From Monoplex corrugatus (Eukaryota; Mollusca; Gastropoda; Littorinimorpha; Ranellidae), in NCBI GenBank assembly GCA_030674185.1, contig JAPXFY010000026.1, positions 50,416,246 to 50,480,245 on the forward strand: DNA of 64,000 nucleotides, given 5' to 3'. The notes under the pieces are model-generated. The model was not told where the DNA came from. It worked only from the letters and a program-made list of their open reading frames with translations, and did not search any database. A program made the translations under genes and the position numbers. Below, piece after piece: positions 1 to 42,367 of the stretch; positions within the stretch are counted from its first letter, which is position 1, and every line of letters starts with the position of its first letter.

Positions 1-188
1 AGTACGCAAGACTTTACTGAGCACATACAGGTGACTGGATCAGCAAGGCAGAAAATGATAGGAAGAAATGAAAGAAAGCAAAGGAGGGAGACAGAAACAA
101 AGAGAGTGACAGAAAAGAGGAAATTTCTAGCACAGAATTTCCAGAAGGTGGGGATACTTTTTATCCTGAAAGAGCCCCAGGCTCCATG
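1..188 (-). repeat. Family A interspersed repeat, partial copy cut by window edge
   Basis: This matches the terminal third of a ~540-bp repeat seen about 14 times in the window. Recognisable blocks are the reverse complement of the AATAAAG-like region, the CT-rich stretch and the GGGGATGCC end block. The rest lies left of the window. The class is unknown; full copies end in a variable A/T-rich (ATAACA-like) tail, which favours a retroposed element. Confidence 0.7.
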
Positions 189-951
189 AGAGACTTTTAG
201 ATTCGATTTATTGGAGTTTGGATAGCTTGTCATCAGAAAGTCCAGCTAAGAAGGGAGTTACAATAGTCTAGTATGGACAGAATGAAAAATACACACTGTG
301 ACACTACTTGTTTGTGGCATCAGCAGAGAGAAATGGGCGGATTTAGCTTATCCAGTGTAGTTGGAGATAAAGGATTTTGCTTCCATAGATGGGGGTTCAA
401 GAAAAACATCAAGATTCCTTGTAGATTTGCTGATGGCTATAGTACAGTCTGAGATAACCATCGTCTCTGAGGTTAATTTCTTATGTTTGATTTTGTATCA
501 ATGTACACTAGCTCTGGAATTTTTTTCATTCATTGTAAGTTTGTTTGATTTTATCCAGGCAGCTATGTTTTCAATGTTTTTTTTTAGTTTGTCTAGCTGT
601 GCTGGAGATGTCTTTCAGAAAGTGCAGAGCATGTGTGTATGTTCTCAACAATGTGGATGTGTGTGCACTTGTGATTTTCATATGTACATGGGTGTGCATC
701 TGTGTGTTTATGTGGTCTGGTTTCATCATAAAAAGTGCATAAAAAATGAAAAAGTTATAAATGAAAAAAATAAAAAAGACCCCCCCCCCCCCTTAAAAAA
801 AAGAAAAACAAAAGGAAAAAATGAGAGAGGGATGTGGTGGTGAGGACAGAAATCATTCAAGGTAATGGGGCTACTTTCCGGTAGAACACTACACTGTAGT
901 GATGTCTTGAACACCTCATTCCCCTATGACCCAGCAGGGACATGAGACTAC

Positions 952-989
<38 letters not shown>

Positions 990-1112
990 TGCAAATTACA
1001 AGATTTAACAAGTCAAAGCATTAAGCAGTTAATCTTTTCACTCTCTCACCCTATCTACCAGCTTCCTACAGGAAACTTATGGACAAGGTGAGACAGTAAA
1101 GGAGTTCAGGGC
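189..1112. other. Intergenic sequence without a recognised gene
   Basis: No conserved reading frame was found. It holds a poly-C tract (about 780-792), a CA microsatellite (about 956-987), and near 250-330 a stretch resembling the LINE-derived sequence at 18.5 kb. The 160-codon open frame here is low-complexity and Cys/Phe-rich and is not supported as a gene. Confidence 0.5.
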
Positions 1113-2062
1113 ACAAAACATACAAATGATATATAAAAACATACCTAAATTACCTAAAATTGCTTCAGTATATCTCATTTCCCTAGAGCCAAAAAAGGCA
1201 CTTAATACATCAGAGCCTGAAATTGCTAAGAAAAAAAAAAGAGGAAACCTCTAGGGGGGTCGGGGGGCATGCTCCCCCGGAAAATTTTTAAAATCAAGAC
1301 TCAGAGCCTGGAATTGCTAAAAAAAAAAAAGAGGAAACTTCTAGGGGGGTCCGGGGGCATGCTCCACCGGAAAATTTTTAAAATCAAGACTAAAATCTGT
1401 GCATTCTGAGGCATTCTGGAGACAAATTTAAAGGCATCTAACACACTGAAAATCACAATGAATATCAGTCAAAAGAGTATTCTTTTTTTTTAAGTATGGT
1501 CGTCGATTTTTTTTTAACGCGAAAAATATTTTTTTGCGCGATTTTCGATTTTGATTTCCGCGGAAATCCTCGTTTCCGCAACGAATTCCAGGCTCTGAAG
1601 ACTAAAATCTGTGCATTCTGAGGCATTCTGGAGACAAATTTAAAGGCATCTAACACACTGAAAATCACAATGAATATCAGTCAAAAGAGTATTTAATAAA
1701 CATTGGGCACAAGATCAGGATCCATCATACAGCTGTTTTTTTCTTTTCTTTTTTTGTAGTATGGTTGTCGATTTTTTTTTAATGCGAAAAATATTTTTTT
1801 GCGCGATTTTCGATTTTGATTTCCGCGACGAATTCCAGGCTCTGTACATGTATCCAACTATCAATCCTAAGAGAAAGACTTTATCCAACACATACAGGTG
1901 AATGGACCAGCAAGGCAGAAAATGATAGGAAGAAATGACAGAAAGCAAAAGAAGATGAAAGAAACAAAGAGAAAGAAAAGAAAAGAGGAAATTTCTAGCA
2001 CAGAATTTCCAGAAGGTCAGGATACTATTTATACTGAAAAAGCCCTTGGCATCCCCATGGGG
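1113..2062 (-). repeat. Family A copy split by a family C element
   Basis: The two halves (1113-1210 and 1845-2062) join into one continuous family A copy once the 1211-1844 insertion is removed. The break falls in the block that reads TTAATACATGTACCC in other copies. The insertion is therefore younger than this copy. Confidence 0.75.
1211..1844. mobile_element. Family C non-autonomous TIR element with 5-bp TSD
   Basis: The ends are inverted repeats starting CAGAGCCTG. The flanks are TACAT on both sides (1206-1210 and 1845-1849), a clean 5-bp target duplication inside a family A copy. Near the left end a GGGGTCCGGGGGCATGC-type block occurs twice. A ~210-bp segment (1388-1597) is partly repeated at 1598-1843, so the element carries an internal duplication. 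No transposase coding was seen. The superfamily is uncertain. Confidence 0.75.
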
Positions 2063-2285
2063 GAAGTGAAATGGTTAAATTTTTGCTTGGCTATCATGAC
2101 GGATAATACAGGAAGCTGGTGGATAGGGTGAGGGAGTGACAGGATTGCATGGCTGATAACACAGGAAGCTGGTGAATAGGATGAGAGCAAAAAAATAAAG
2201 TTTCTGCTTTGTTGTTATGGCTGATAATAAAAGAAGCTGGTGGACAGGGTGAGGAAGTCAAAGGGTAAAAGCTGTACACCTTGTC
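2063..2285. repeat. Degenerate family B half-units in tandem
   Basis: Three diverged ~72-bp units follow one another, each with a CAGGAAGCTGGTGGATAGGG-type core. This is half of the palindromic family B MITE, reiterated rather than inverted, like the longer cluster at 40.6-41.1 kb. Confidence 0.6.
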
Positions 2286-2524
2286 AACACACACCACTCA
2301 CAACTCACCAATCTGTGGTTGATGCGCCTCTCCCCCACACTCTGCAACAAGAAAACACATCATCATGAACGGGAAATCACCTACTGTTTTTTCCCCCCAC
2401 TAAGTTTTGTGCATCTTACTTTATTGTCATTTGTACCTGCTCGACAAAGGCCACTTGACCAAAAATTTGTTGTCTCATTTTTCATACTGAATACTTGTAC
2501 CAGTTTTATTTCTGTATATATCTG

Positions 2525-2625
2525 CGACATAACCAATATCAGTGGCCTAAATATTTAAGAAGTTGTCGACAGAAATCAAGACAGAGCTGTTTGGAAGAGA
2601 GCTTAGTGCAGCAGCCAACACTGAA
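2525..2625 (+). repeat. RTE-like LINE 3' coding fragment
   Basis: A short frame encodes TNISGLNI, a stop, then a degenerate VVDRNQDRAVWK. The same peptide pattern is present at 50.2-50.5 kb on the minus strand, where it ends a longer LINE reverse-transcriptase tail. Stops show it is dead. Confidence 0.5.
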
Positions 2626-3394
2626 CCAGGTGAGTCTGTCAGGTGAGAAAGGTGAGATATTTCCGCATCATTGTGTTTACACAACGCCACACATCCTTGG
2701 ATGAAGAGAACATTAAGACAAAGAAAAAACAAGATGATACAGCCATTCTTACAAAATTTCCCCTTTTTATACAGAATTACAGAAAATCTACAGTTTGTGC
2801 TTCTAAAAAGACTGACCTTGAAGAAGCATCAGATGGAATATTATCAGATGTGAAACGAGGACTATGGCGTTACATCACAACAGTGGTAAAAACAGAACAT
2901 AAACAATGCGAGAAGTTCCTGAGAAAAAGCTATTTATACACTCTTCCTCAAAAAGTGCAAACCGTAAGCAGTTTTTGTTGTTGTTGTTGTTTTTCTGGTA
3001 GTGGTGATCCATGTGACTTTGACCTTTGTGCAATGACTTCCAAACTTATGCATTTGTAACTTGTAAACTTTCTACATTGTTGACCCAAATTAGGCCATAG
3101 CCCCCTTGGAGTAAACTGCACCACACTGACATATACCCATAAATGGATGAACACTCATAAGCATAAACAGACAAGGCAATTCAAACAGTTTTGCTGCAAA
3201 CACATAAGTGGGCAATACAATGAAAACACAGCACTAGGCTTTTGATTTCTTTTGCATTTCCTTTAGGTACAAGTACAGATAATCTTATCTTTGTAGAAGT
3301 CCCAATATTTTAGAGGAATAATTTTTCTTAAAGTAGGACACAAAACAAGATGTATATTATTCTCAATGGCATAACTACACAATTCATTCATATT

Positions 3395-3740
3395 GATATT
3401 CATTTCTTTTGTCACAATGGATTTATCAAGTGAAACTCGAGCTGCTCTCCCTTTTGACCGCATAAAGCCGCAGTGCAGTGCCACCCAATTAGTTTTTTAC
3501 CAAGACTTTAAAAAGGCAAGAAGGCTAATTGACCTTCAAGGTGAGGGAAATCAAAATATTTCTCCAATGTTTTACATTAGGGCAACCAGACAAAAGCCCT
3601 GCTCTTCATGATTTTTGACTGCCGTGGGATCTTCAGCAGGCACAGGCCAGAAGGCACAAGGGTCCAACAATTCACATGTCAAAACATTTTCATCAGATAC
3701 TGTGTATCTTTTGCACAGCAAATTTTGACACACCGCATCT
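3395..3740 (-). repeat. Family D SINE-like repeat fragment
   Basis: It runs from TTTTGTCACAATGGATTTA-type sequence through a GCAGTGCAGTGCCACCCAA block and a GAAGGCTAATTGACCTT-type block. The same ordered blocks occur at 39.9-40.3 kb (same orientation) and at 20.4-20.8 and 61.4-61.8 kb (opposite orientation). The 61.4-kb copy begins with a tRNA-like head, so this looks like a long SINE body. Confidence 0.55.
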
Positions 3741-3799
3741 AGTATGCTGCCAGTGCTCATTTGATAAATTCATTCATGACCATCAATATGTGGGAATAA

Positions 3800-3935
3800 A
3801 TTATTAAAGGAACCTCAGAATACAGCCCTGCTGTGCAGTCTCAATGGACAACGGAACTCAAGAGCGTCATTATCATGCCCATTTTCACGCATTATCAATC
3901 ATCACAGTGTTGTCAAAAAATGTCCCACACTCTGC
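3800..3935. repeat. SINE 3' segment
   Basis: A block around 3815-3865 (ACAGCCCTGCTGTGCAGTCT and following) matches the 3' part of the tRNA-headed SINE at 19.7-20.0 kb. No tRNA head is visible in this copy. Confidence 0.4.
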
Positions 3936-4029
3936 TGCCACCGACACAGAATAATAGACAGGACATCAAGAAAACAAAACAACAACAACAACAAAATCCA
4001 CAGCCTAAGGCAACTACATACACCATAAA

Positions 4030-4437
4030 AAACCCAGCAGACTGCACAGAGCCATATCAGAGCTATAACCATTTCAAAATGAACACAACATCTGGTTGAA
4101 AAAAAAACTGGAAAAGAGAATAAAGTATACATATCAATGCATGTGCATACATAAATAATCTAAGGATATGCCACAGTCATTTATCACCAAAGGATTTCAG
4201 AAAACAAACCTGAACACAAATGTGAACATAACTAAGGACACTTAAGCATACATTAAAAAATGGCCTACATTACGTGAAATTGTTCCTGCACAGCACATTT
4301 CCTTGGAGCCAAAAATGCACATAATACATGTACTCAATTATCAATCTTAATTAAGAGAAAGTATGTAAGGATTTACAGAACACATACAGGTGAAAAGAGA
4401 GAAAGTATGTAAGGCAGAAAATGATAGGAAGAGATAT
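4030..4437 (-). repeat. Family A copy, truncated
   Basis: It begins with the typical CCCAGCAGACTGCACAGAGC block and follows the family A order to the AGGCAGAAAATGATAGGAAG block, but lacks the GGGGATGCC end. A short internal duplication (GAGAAAGTATGTAAGG) is present. Confidence 0.7.
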
Positions 4438-4718
4438 CCTAGTCATCGGACTTCACTGAAAATAATAAAAATGGGTTATAATGTGATGCAGGTGAGTTGA
4501 AATGAATGAGCCTGGCATGGGAGTATAATGCCGATGACGAGGCACAGAACATGGTGCAACAGTAGCAGCAGCAGCAGCAACAACAAGAAAGACTAAATCA
4601 TGATCATCATCAGCATTACAACAACAATAAAAAAGACTGAATCATCATCATCATTACTATTATCACTGTCACTATCATCATTATCATCACTTGTTATATA
4701 TTTCTGCATTACACTCAC

Positions 4719-34988
<30,270 letters not shown>

Positions 34989-35509
34989 GTTGAAATGTGT
35001 GATAACTCTAGAAAATCACAACGATCACAAAACACAAAACGTCAATTATCGTGAATCAGTCGGTAAATTTCCACATACACAAAATTTCACCCTGTGCTGC
35101 GATTTTAGCGTTGCACATGTGTTCACTCACTTCCGGTTGATTGATGATGTATTTCCTATGACGTCATTTGTGCTTTTCCCCTTTGATCTCATGTGGGCTT
35201 TCCTTCTATTAAAATCGCGATTAGTTTTTGTTTTGTTTTGCTTTTCGCCTTAACATTCAAGAGACAGTCAAGTATAAATTGAGTGATGACTTTTCAAAAA
35301 AAATAACAATTTAAAAACATTTTAGAACGCTCATGAAACGTAAGCCTATTTTGTGTTCGTTTATGTATCGGTCGAGAACGAGGCAGGAGGTGACGTCATG
35401 AACACACAATTACACGTTGTCTGCTAGAAACAGAACGATCGGCCAGTTTCGATTGATCATTGAGTTTGATTGTACAAAAATTGAACTGTGAGCATATCTG
35501 AGGAAAAAA
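34989..35509. promoter_or_regulatory. Candidate bidirectional promoter of ABCF1 and Flower
   Basis: 521 bp separate the two divergent start codons. It holds two perfect cAMP-response palindromes TGACGTCA (35159-35166, 35391-35398) and an ETS-type ACTTCCGG (35129-35136). No clear TATA box. CRE and ETS sites in short head-to-head intergenic regions are typical of housekeeping bidirectional promoters. Transcription starts are not visible. Confidence 0.65.
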
Positions 35510-35626
35510 ATGGGGCAAGGTCAGAGCAGTGCTCCCATTTCAACAGTATCAAATCCACCCCAGGACGATGGAGTGGCATGGTGGTGTAAAATTGGAGCGA
35601 AAGGGACGTGTGTATTGGTGGAATAG
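35510..35626 (+). CDS. CACFD1: Flower exon 1 (apparent one-base deletion)
   Basis: The ATG is at 35510. Residues MGQGQSSAPISTVSNPPQDD, GVAWWCKIGAKGTCVLVE, then TAG directly before the donor GTGAGT. The N-terminal match to the PP.QE.G.TWW pattern of CACFD1 is clear. Exon 2 needs one leftover base; one extra G near 35620 would remove the stop, give that phase and make a continuous first membrane segment. Confidence 0.85.
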   Translation: MGQGQSSAPISTVSNPPQDDGVAWWCKIGAKGTCVLVE

Positions 35627-36582
35627 GTGAGTGTAGAAGTGGTTTTGTAGTGTGATCAGTATCTGGACATAGTGGACGAGTGGAGTATTAGAACTTGAAT
35701 GACTGAGGCTTGGTTCAGTCAATGACCATTGAACTAATATGAGAAACCAAATCAAACCACCATAACAGCAGTTCTAATCAGACTGTCACTATCTATTGAC
35801 ATGAGTCAGTCATCCTCACTCTCTCAGCTTAATAAGTTATATCACGTGCGTGTGTGTTTGGGACGGGGGGGGGGGGGGGGAGAAGTGTTTGTCACATCAT
35901 GATGATGATGATGATGATTTTGTATGTACGTAAATAGGTTGGTACCCCAGTTAAGCTTAGTTTACCATGAAAATTGAATCAGATCACGTATTTAATATAT
36001 ATAACCAGATAGAGTCAAGACAGGTGCAAATTTTCAGCCAACTGGTCTTTGTCAAGGGTAAATGTAAGATGACGATCACAAATGAACAAACACCAAATAC
36101 TACTAGGTAAATGTAAGATCACAAAAACTAGGTTGTATTTGGTGTTTGTTTTTTGTGGTCTTACATAAACACTTGACAAAGGCCACTTGGCTGAAAAATT
36201 TCGCCTGTCTTTTTTGGTTATATGAAATACGTGTTCTGATTCTATTTTCTTGTTTATCTGGTTCCTGTTTGCTTGAATGCGGACAGTTGCACTTGTTTTG
36301 GATTGGTTTACCATACTTAAAACTTTATTCTGTCCTTCCATGTGTGTGTGGTTTCTTTCTTTTCTTTTTTTTTCTCCTCTCACCCCCCCCCCCCCCCCTA
36401 ATTTTTTCTTCTTTCTGTTCCACAGCGATTTTCTTCCCATAACGAATAAGAGTATGAAATTGTTTACAGTTTTCATCTTTTTGCCAAATCTAGTCTTTAA
36501 ATGTAAGTTTATATTGGTGCAGATGTATTTTGTAGAATATCTGAATGTCATGATATACAGTGTGTGTGTGTGTGTGTGTGTG

Positions 36583-36615
<33 letters not shown>

Positions 36616-36648
36616 TGTGTTGTGTGTGTGTGTATGTGTGTGTGTGCG

Positions 36649-36688
<40 letters not shown>

Positions 36689-39600
36689 TTGTGTTCATGG
36701 GGTTTGTTGCAGGGGCAGTTATAGCTGGTCTGATTCGTTGTTTTACAATCACTCCTCTGTGTTTGGTGGCAGGTATCATGCTCATGTAAGTTTCATTCAG
36801 TTAGTCAAGAGTGAAAAAGAAAACAACGTGATAACATATGATAACAAACAGATGTGCACAACATGCGCCTGCATCCACCCACATGCACACATGTACATAC
36901 ATAGGTAAAGATAATCTCTTTTTGGGTGCTGGCTTTGCTGTTGTTATTGTTAACATTGATAATGATGAACTCTTCCATTGATTGACACATTAGTGGATAC
37001 ACTGGTCCTCATCACCTGGTGTAGGTCTTATTGTGGGATAAAAGACAGATCCTGGGGGCACATGGATATACTGGTCCTCATCACCTGGTGTGGGTCTTAT
37101 TGTGGGATACAAGACAGATTCTGGGCGTATAGGTTCTTTTGCAGGCACTGGGTTCTGTGTCCGCTGGCCCCTTTTCCTTCCTGTGCTGTTGTTCATGCCA
37201 CAGCTGATGAAGTTGGCCTTGATAGTATCTATCCTTGGTATCACTTAAATGTCTTCTGTGGTCAGTGTGACCATGCCTCAGCTGTCCACACAGAGGTATC
37301 TTTAGGATGCAGTTGTCTCCCAAGTAGACAACGTGTCCTGTCCAAATAAATTGGCATTAGACACAGTAGGTAAGTTAGATTAAACCTAATTTTAGGGAAA
37401 ACATTTTCCTTTTGGCAAAGTGGATACTCCTTACTTAGCAAGCCACACTTTTTTCAGAATTTGAACTCCCTGAAGGCTGGACATTTGATCTTGCCATGTG
37501 GTGTTGCAGATCTTGCGCAGATATTTTTTGAGTAGATGAATATATATACATCTGAGGAAATAATGGAAGCAGTTCTTCATTATGCTGTCAGCAGTAATGA
37601 AGATTTTGGTCCGGATGAAATCAAACTTTATGAATTCAGTGCCAGTGATGCAGGTTTAGGTCTGGTAGAAACACAGCTGGATTATAATTTTGATAAAAAT
37701 TACTGTTCTTCATCATGTGCTTGTGTACAAACCAAAAATGTATTATTGCAGAAAGTATCTCTGTTTATTTCTGTTAGAAGTGATTATACTTTTATGGTGT
37801 TATTAGCATTAGTTTTGGAGATATGAGTAAGCAAAATCATAGGTGTAATTTTTCAGTTTTCCCAGCAGACACTGTAGACAAATGCATTGGCAGCAAAGAA
37901 CTGAGCAGTTGATAATGTGTCATCAACAGCAAAGGGATCAAATAAACAGGGCAGTCAATAATGTTTTTAACAGCATAGGGGTTAAGTAGGCCAGGCTGTT
38001 GGTAATACTTTGGTTGTGTAAACTTTTCTCTTACATCACTGTCTGACAGCTCAGAACAGATTGGATTTCATCCTGCTTGGATTGCTTACATAACGGACAC
38101 AGTTGTAAGATACATCTGCTAAGTCACAAATCATTACCATTTTCTATCTAAAATGAGGTACAGCCATACCAGATGCATATGAGGTCTAAACTTTGTTGTA
38201 ACAAAGTTGATAAGAAGATGGGCAAGCCATTTTGACACTCTTCTTTTTTGTACAAAAATTATAACAGAAAATCCAGTTTTGTACTTCTCAGGGAAATTAT
38301 TGTTATTTTCGTTTAAAGCCCAGCCAACTATGTAGAGCCATATCAGGGCTGTAACCATTTCAAAACATACACAATACCTCAACAGGGGGAAAAAAAAGGA
38401 AAAGAAAATTAGTACACATATCAATGCATTCGCTCACATAATCTAAGGAGATGCCCCTGGCATTGGTGATAACCACTCTGTCTAATTTACCACACAGGGG
38501 ATTTTAAAAAACACACCTGAATACAAAGTTAAACATAACTAAAGACACTATATAAAAATGGGCCTAAATTATCTAAAATTGCTTCCGCATGTCTCATTTA
38601 TGCAGAGTCAAAAATGCACTGACTACATGTACCCAAATATCAGTCCTAAGACTAGTAAGAGCAAGTACACAAAACTTTATCAAACATATAATGATATAGG
38701 TGAATGGGTGAATGAACATGCAAGGCAGAAAAGGATAGGAAGAGATGACAGAAAGCTAAGGGGCAAGGCAAAACAAAGAGAGTGACAGAAAAGTGGAAAT
38801 TTCTAGCACAGAATTTCCAGATAGTAGGGTTACTGTTTATATGGAAAGAGCCCCTGGTATCCCCACTAGGGGGTCTTAAGGAAGTGAGACCTTGACAAAC
38901 TGTCAAATAAAATAAATCTTGACCTGAAGTAAGGACACTGGTTGACTGTCAATGAAAACAGACTGCAGTTTGTAAATGTCATCAGAACTGTCTGAGAAAG
39001 TGCTGTTCATACATATTCCTCAGAAAGTGCAGAGTTTACTCATTTTTAGGGACGTGTTTGGTTCATGCAACCTTGACTTTGGCTCCATGACTTTTAAACT
39101 AACGCATTTGCATTTTCTCAGTGGTCAATAATTTTGACTCTAGTTCATTAAATCCATTCTGAAACAGCTGAGAAAACTTGCAAATGAAATTTTGTCTCAG
39201 GCAGACACACAGACAAGCATTTCTCTCTGATTGATATAGCAATCTCTCTTTTAAAAAAACATTTTTTTAAAAAAGATAGAGGATGGGTAAGAAATAGGCC
39301 ATGTCAGCAAAAGAGGAACAACAACTGTATCACAGGCATTAGGGCTTTGTTTAGACTTTCACCAAGAGGTATCAATCACACTTAGACAATTCCTAGTGTG
39401 CTTCACTCAAATCTGCCGGCAGTTATCTGGCAGATTTCCTGAGCATGTGCAGAACCGTATGCACTGGCAAGGTCTTGATGGAAGGGGGAAAACATTTAGA
39501 TGGGCAGTGAACAGACCAGTTTTTAATGTTGCAGACTGGGATGGAACTCCAGATACCACCAGATCTTAAATCTACGGCTTGTAAATAAGAACCAGCTTTC

Positions 39601-42253
39601 CTGCTAGTATGTGTTACAGGATACAAGTGCAATTACAGTACACAGGATATGAGCCGTACTTCCATTTACAGCAGGCTGCCTCACTCTGTTGATAGAGCTG
39701 TGAACTCGAGATCTGATGTTCCGACTTCAGTCCCAGTCTGCAGCATAAAAACTGGCCCTTTTTGCTGCCCATCTAAACCCTTTGATGCCAACACTCCATC
39801 CACCAGCTTCTGGTTAAGTTTTTGCTTTGCTAGCATGGTTGACAGTGTAGGATGCTGTTGCACAAAGTGTTGGAGTTAAAGGGTTAACACTCCAATCATA
39901 TTCATATTCATATTCATTTCTTTTGTCACAGTGTCATAGTTACCATGTGAAACCGGGCTGCTCTCCCCTTTGAGAGTGCATTGCTGCAGTGCAGTACCAC
40001 CCAATTTCTTTTTTAACCAAGACTTCAGAAAGCAAGCAGGCTAATTGGCCTTGAGGGAAGCACCTGGGAAATCGACCTATCTCTCCAGTGTTTTATATCA
40101 GGACAGCCGGGGAATACCCTGTTCTTCATGATTTTCAACTGCCTTGGAATCTTTAATATGTGCAGGCCAGAAGGACACGGAGTCCAACTGGTTTTTCATC
40201 TCCTTCCTAAGGACTAGATGTTCAGTTTGATTTTCTGGTCTAACTGAGGAGAAAAGTCGAGGCCTCAATGGGAAATGAACCCTGGAATCTCAAGTTTAGT
40301 TTTTGGCAGGTGAACATCTAAAAACTATTCTGCCACTCTTCTTGCAAAAAGAAAACCATCTCTATTAGATGGTGTGAGCTTAGTGTTTCAGTTTCATAGG
40401 TTTTTGTTCTCCCCCTACCCCCAATTCTTCCCATTTCAAGACCTTGCCAGTGTATTAGGTTTTGTATAGGCTATAATCCTTTGACTCCCGTACCCTATCT
40501 ACCAGCATTCTGCGTTGTCGACCATGTTACTTGTTAGTAAGGCAAAAACTTAACCCTGTGACTCAAAGGGTTAAGTTTTTGTAGCTCGTGGATAGGGTGC
40601 AGGAGTCAAAGGGTTAAACCTTTACATTTCCTCACCCAATCTATGTCAAGCAAAAGCTTTAACCTTTGAGTTCCTCACCCTATCCCCCAGCTTCCTTTCA
40701 GGAAGCTGGTGAGTAGGATGAGAGAGTGAAAATATTAGGTTTTTACTTTTACTGTCATAGCTGATAATACAGAAAGCTAGTGGATCGGGTGAGAAAGTGA
40801 AAGGGTTAAGTTTTCACTCTGTTATCATAGTTGACAATGCAGAAAGCTGGTGGACTGGGTGAGGGAGTGACAGGGTTAAGTTTTTACTTTGTTGTCAAAA
40901 GAGCTGATGGAGAGGGTGTGGGAGTGAAAAGGTTAGGTGTTTGCTTTGTTATCATAGCACATAATACTGAAAGCTGGTGCACAGGGTGAGTAAGTGAAAG
41001 GGTTTAAGTTTTTGCTTTGATATTGTGGCTGATGAAATGGAAATGAATTTACATATGGATTTATTGAGTATTATTGGACTGAATGGTATTGGTGATGCAG
41101 GAAGCTGATGGACTGGGTTAGGGAGTAAGAGGGTTATATTGTAGACTGGGGGTTGACTTTGTAATGCTGATGGTTTTGCAGGTTGCAGGGGTTCTTTTTG
41201 ATTCTGATGGAGGCCCCTTGCTGCTGTCAGTTCCTGGACTTCATCCAGCCCCTATCACGATTCAGCGAACGACGCAGTCCTTTCCAGAAAGCCCTCATCT
41301 ACGGCCTGTAAACATCTTTTTGTTGTTGTTGTTGTTGTTTGTTTAGTATTTTTGTTTGGTTGGTCAGTTGGAATTTGTTTGCTCGCTTGCTTTCTTTGTT
41401 TGTTCGTTTGGTTGTTGTTGTCAGTATAGCATTAGTTCCTCTGACAATAAATCATTGTTGAATGGTCAGTTTTTGTGGTTCTTTTGTTCTATTCATCTCC
41501 CATTTTTGTTTAAATGGTTGAATGTTGTTTTCATAACAGCATGGCAGGGTATGTATCTGTCTGTATGTCTGTGAAGAAGGTATGTTTACAAATATTTGCT
41601 GGCTGTTTTGTGGAGGGAGTTCATCAGATTCTGTTCAGAGATCCCTTTCAGTTTCAGTGAATTGTGGTGAGCACATAAGCAGGGACAGGGGATGTCCAGC
41701 ACATGGACCAGGTGGCTAAAAAGTAAAATATGAAAATCTTTACCTGAAGAGATTTTAACTGAATTTGAAGAATGAATGTGTCACTGTAGAGCAGAAAGAT
41801 TTTATTTTTACCAGTGTCAATATTTTTATGTTTGTTTTAGATCAATCAGATACCAAAGTTCAGGTCGCAATGACATTAAAGATGTTCAGAATTGTCAGCT
41901 AGGGTTTCTCAATTAGTTACTGACAGGTTTTAACCAGATTTGGACACAAACCACATGAAGACAGAGTGAGAACATGTACTAATTGATGGAACAAGGCATG
42001 TACACATTTTTGGCTGACAGTCAAGGGTACACAGAAAACAACAAAGAAATAAATTCAGGACAAAAACAACAGTTCATAGTTCTTCCAGTGTAAGCAGACT
42101 GTTAGCTAGAGGAGATAACTCTCCATTATTATCTTTACTGAAGGTTATCTTCTCCAGTGACTGGAATTTAATTCAAGAAAATTATCTGATCTGTTGTTTC
42201 CTTCGGAATCTTCTGAACTTGTTTCTTTCTAGTTTTGTTGTTGTATTGTGTGT

Positions 42254-42300
<47 letters not shown>

Positions 42301-42304
42301 GTGT

Positions 42305-42367
<63 letters not shown>

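Noticed and set aside
361..843. 160-codon plus-strand frame
   Set aside because: Low-complexity Phe/Cys/Lys composition, includes a poly-C tract read as prolines, and no family resemblance.
36015..36785. 256-codon minus-strand frame
   Set aside because: It is antisense to Flower exon 2 and runs through a GT microsatellite; composition is repeat-derived.
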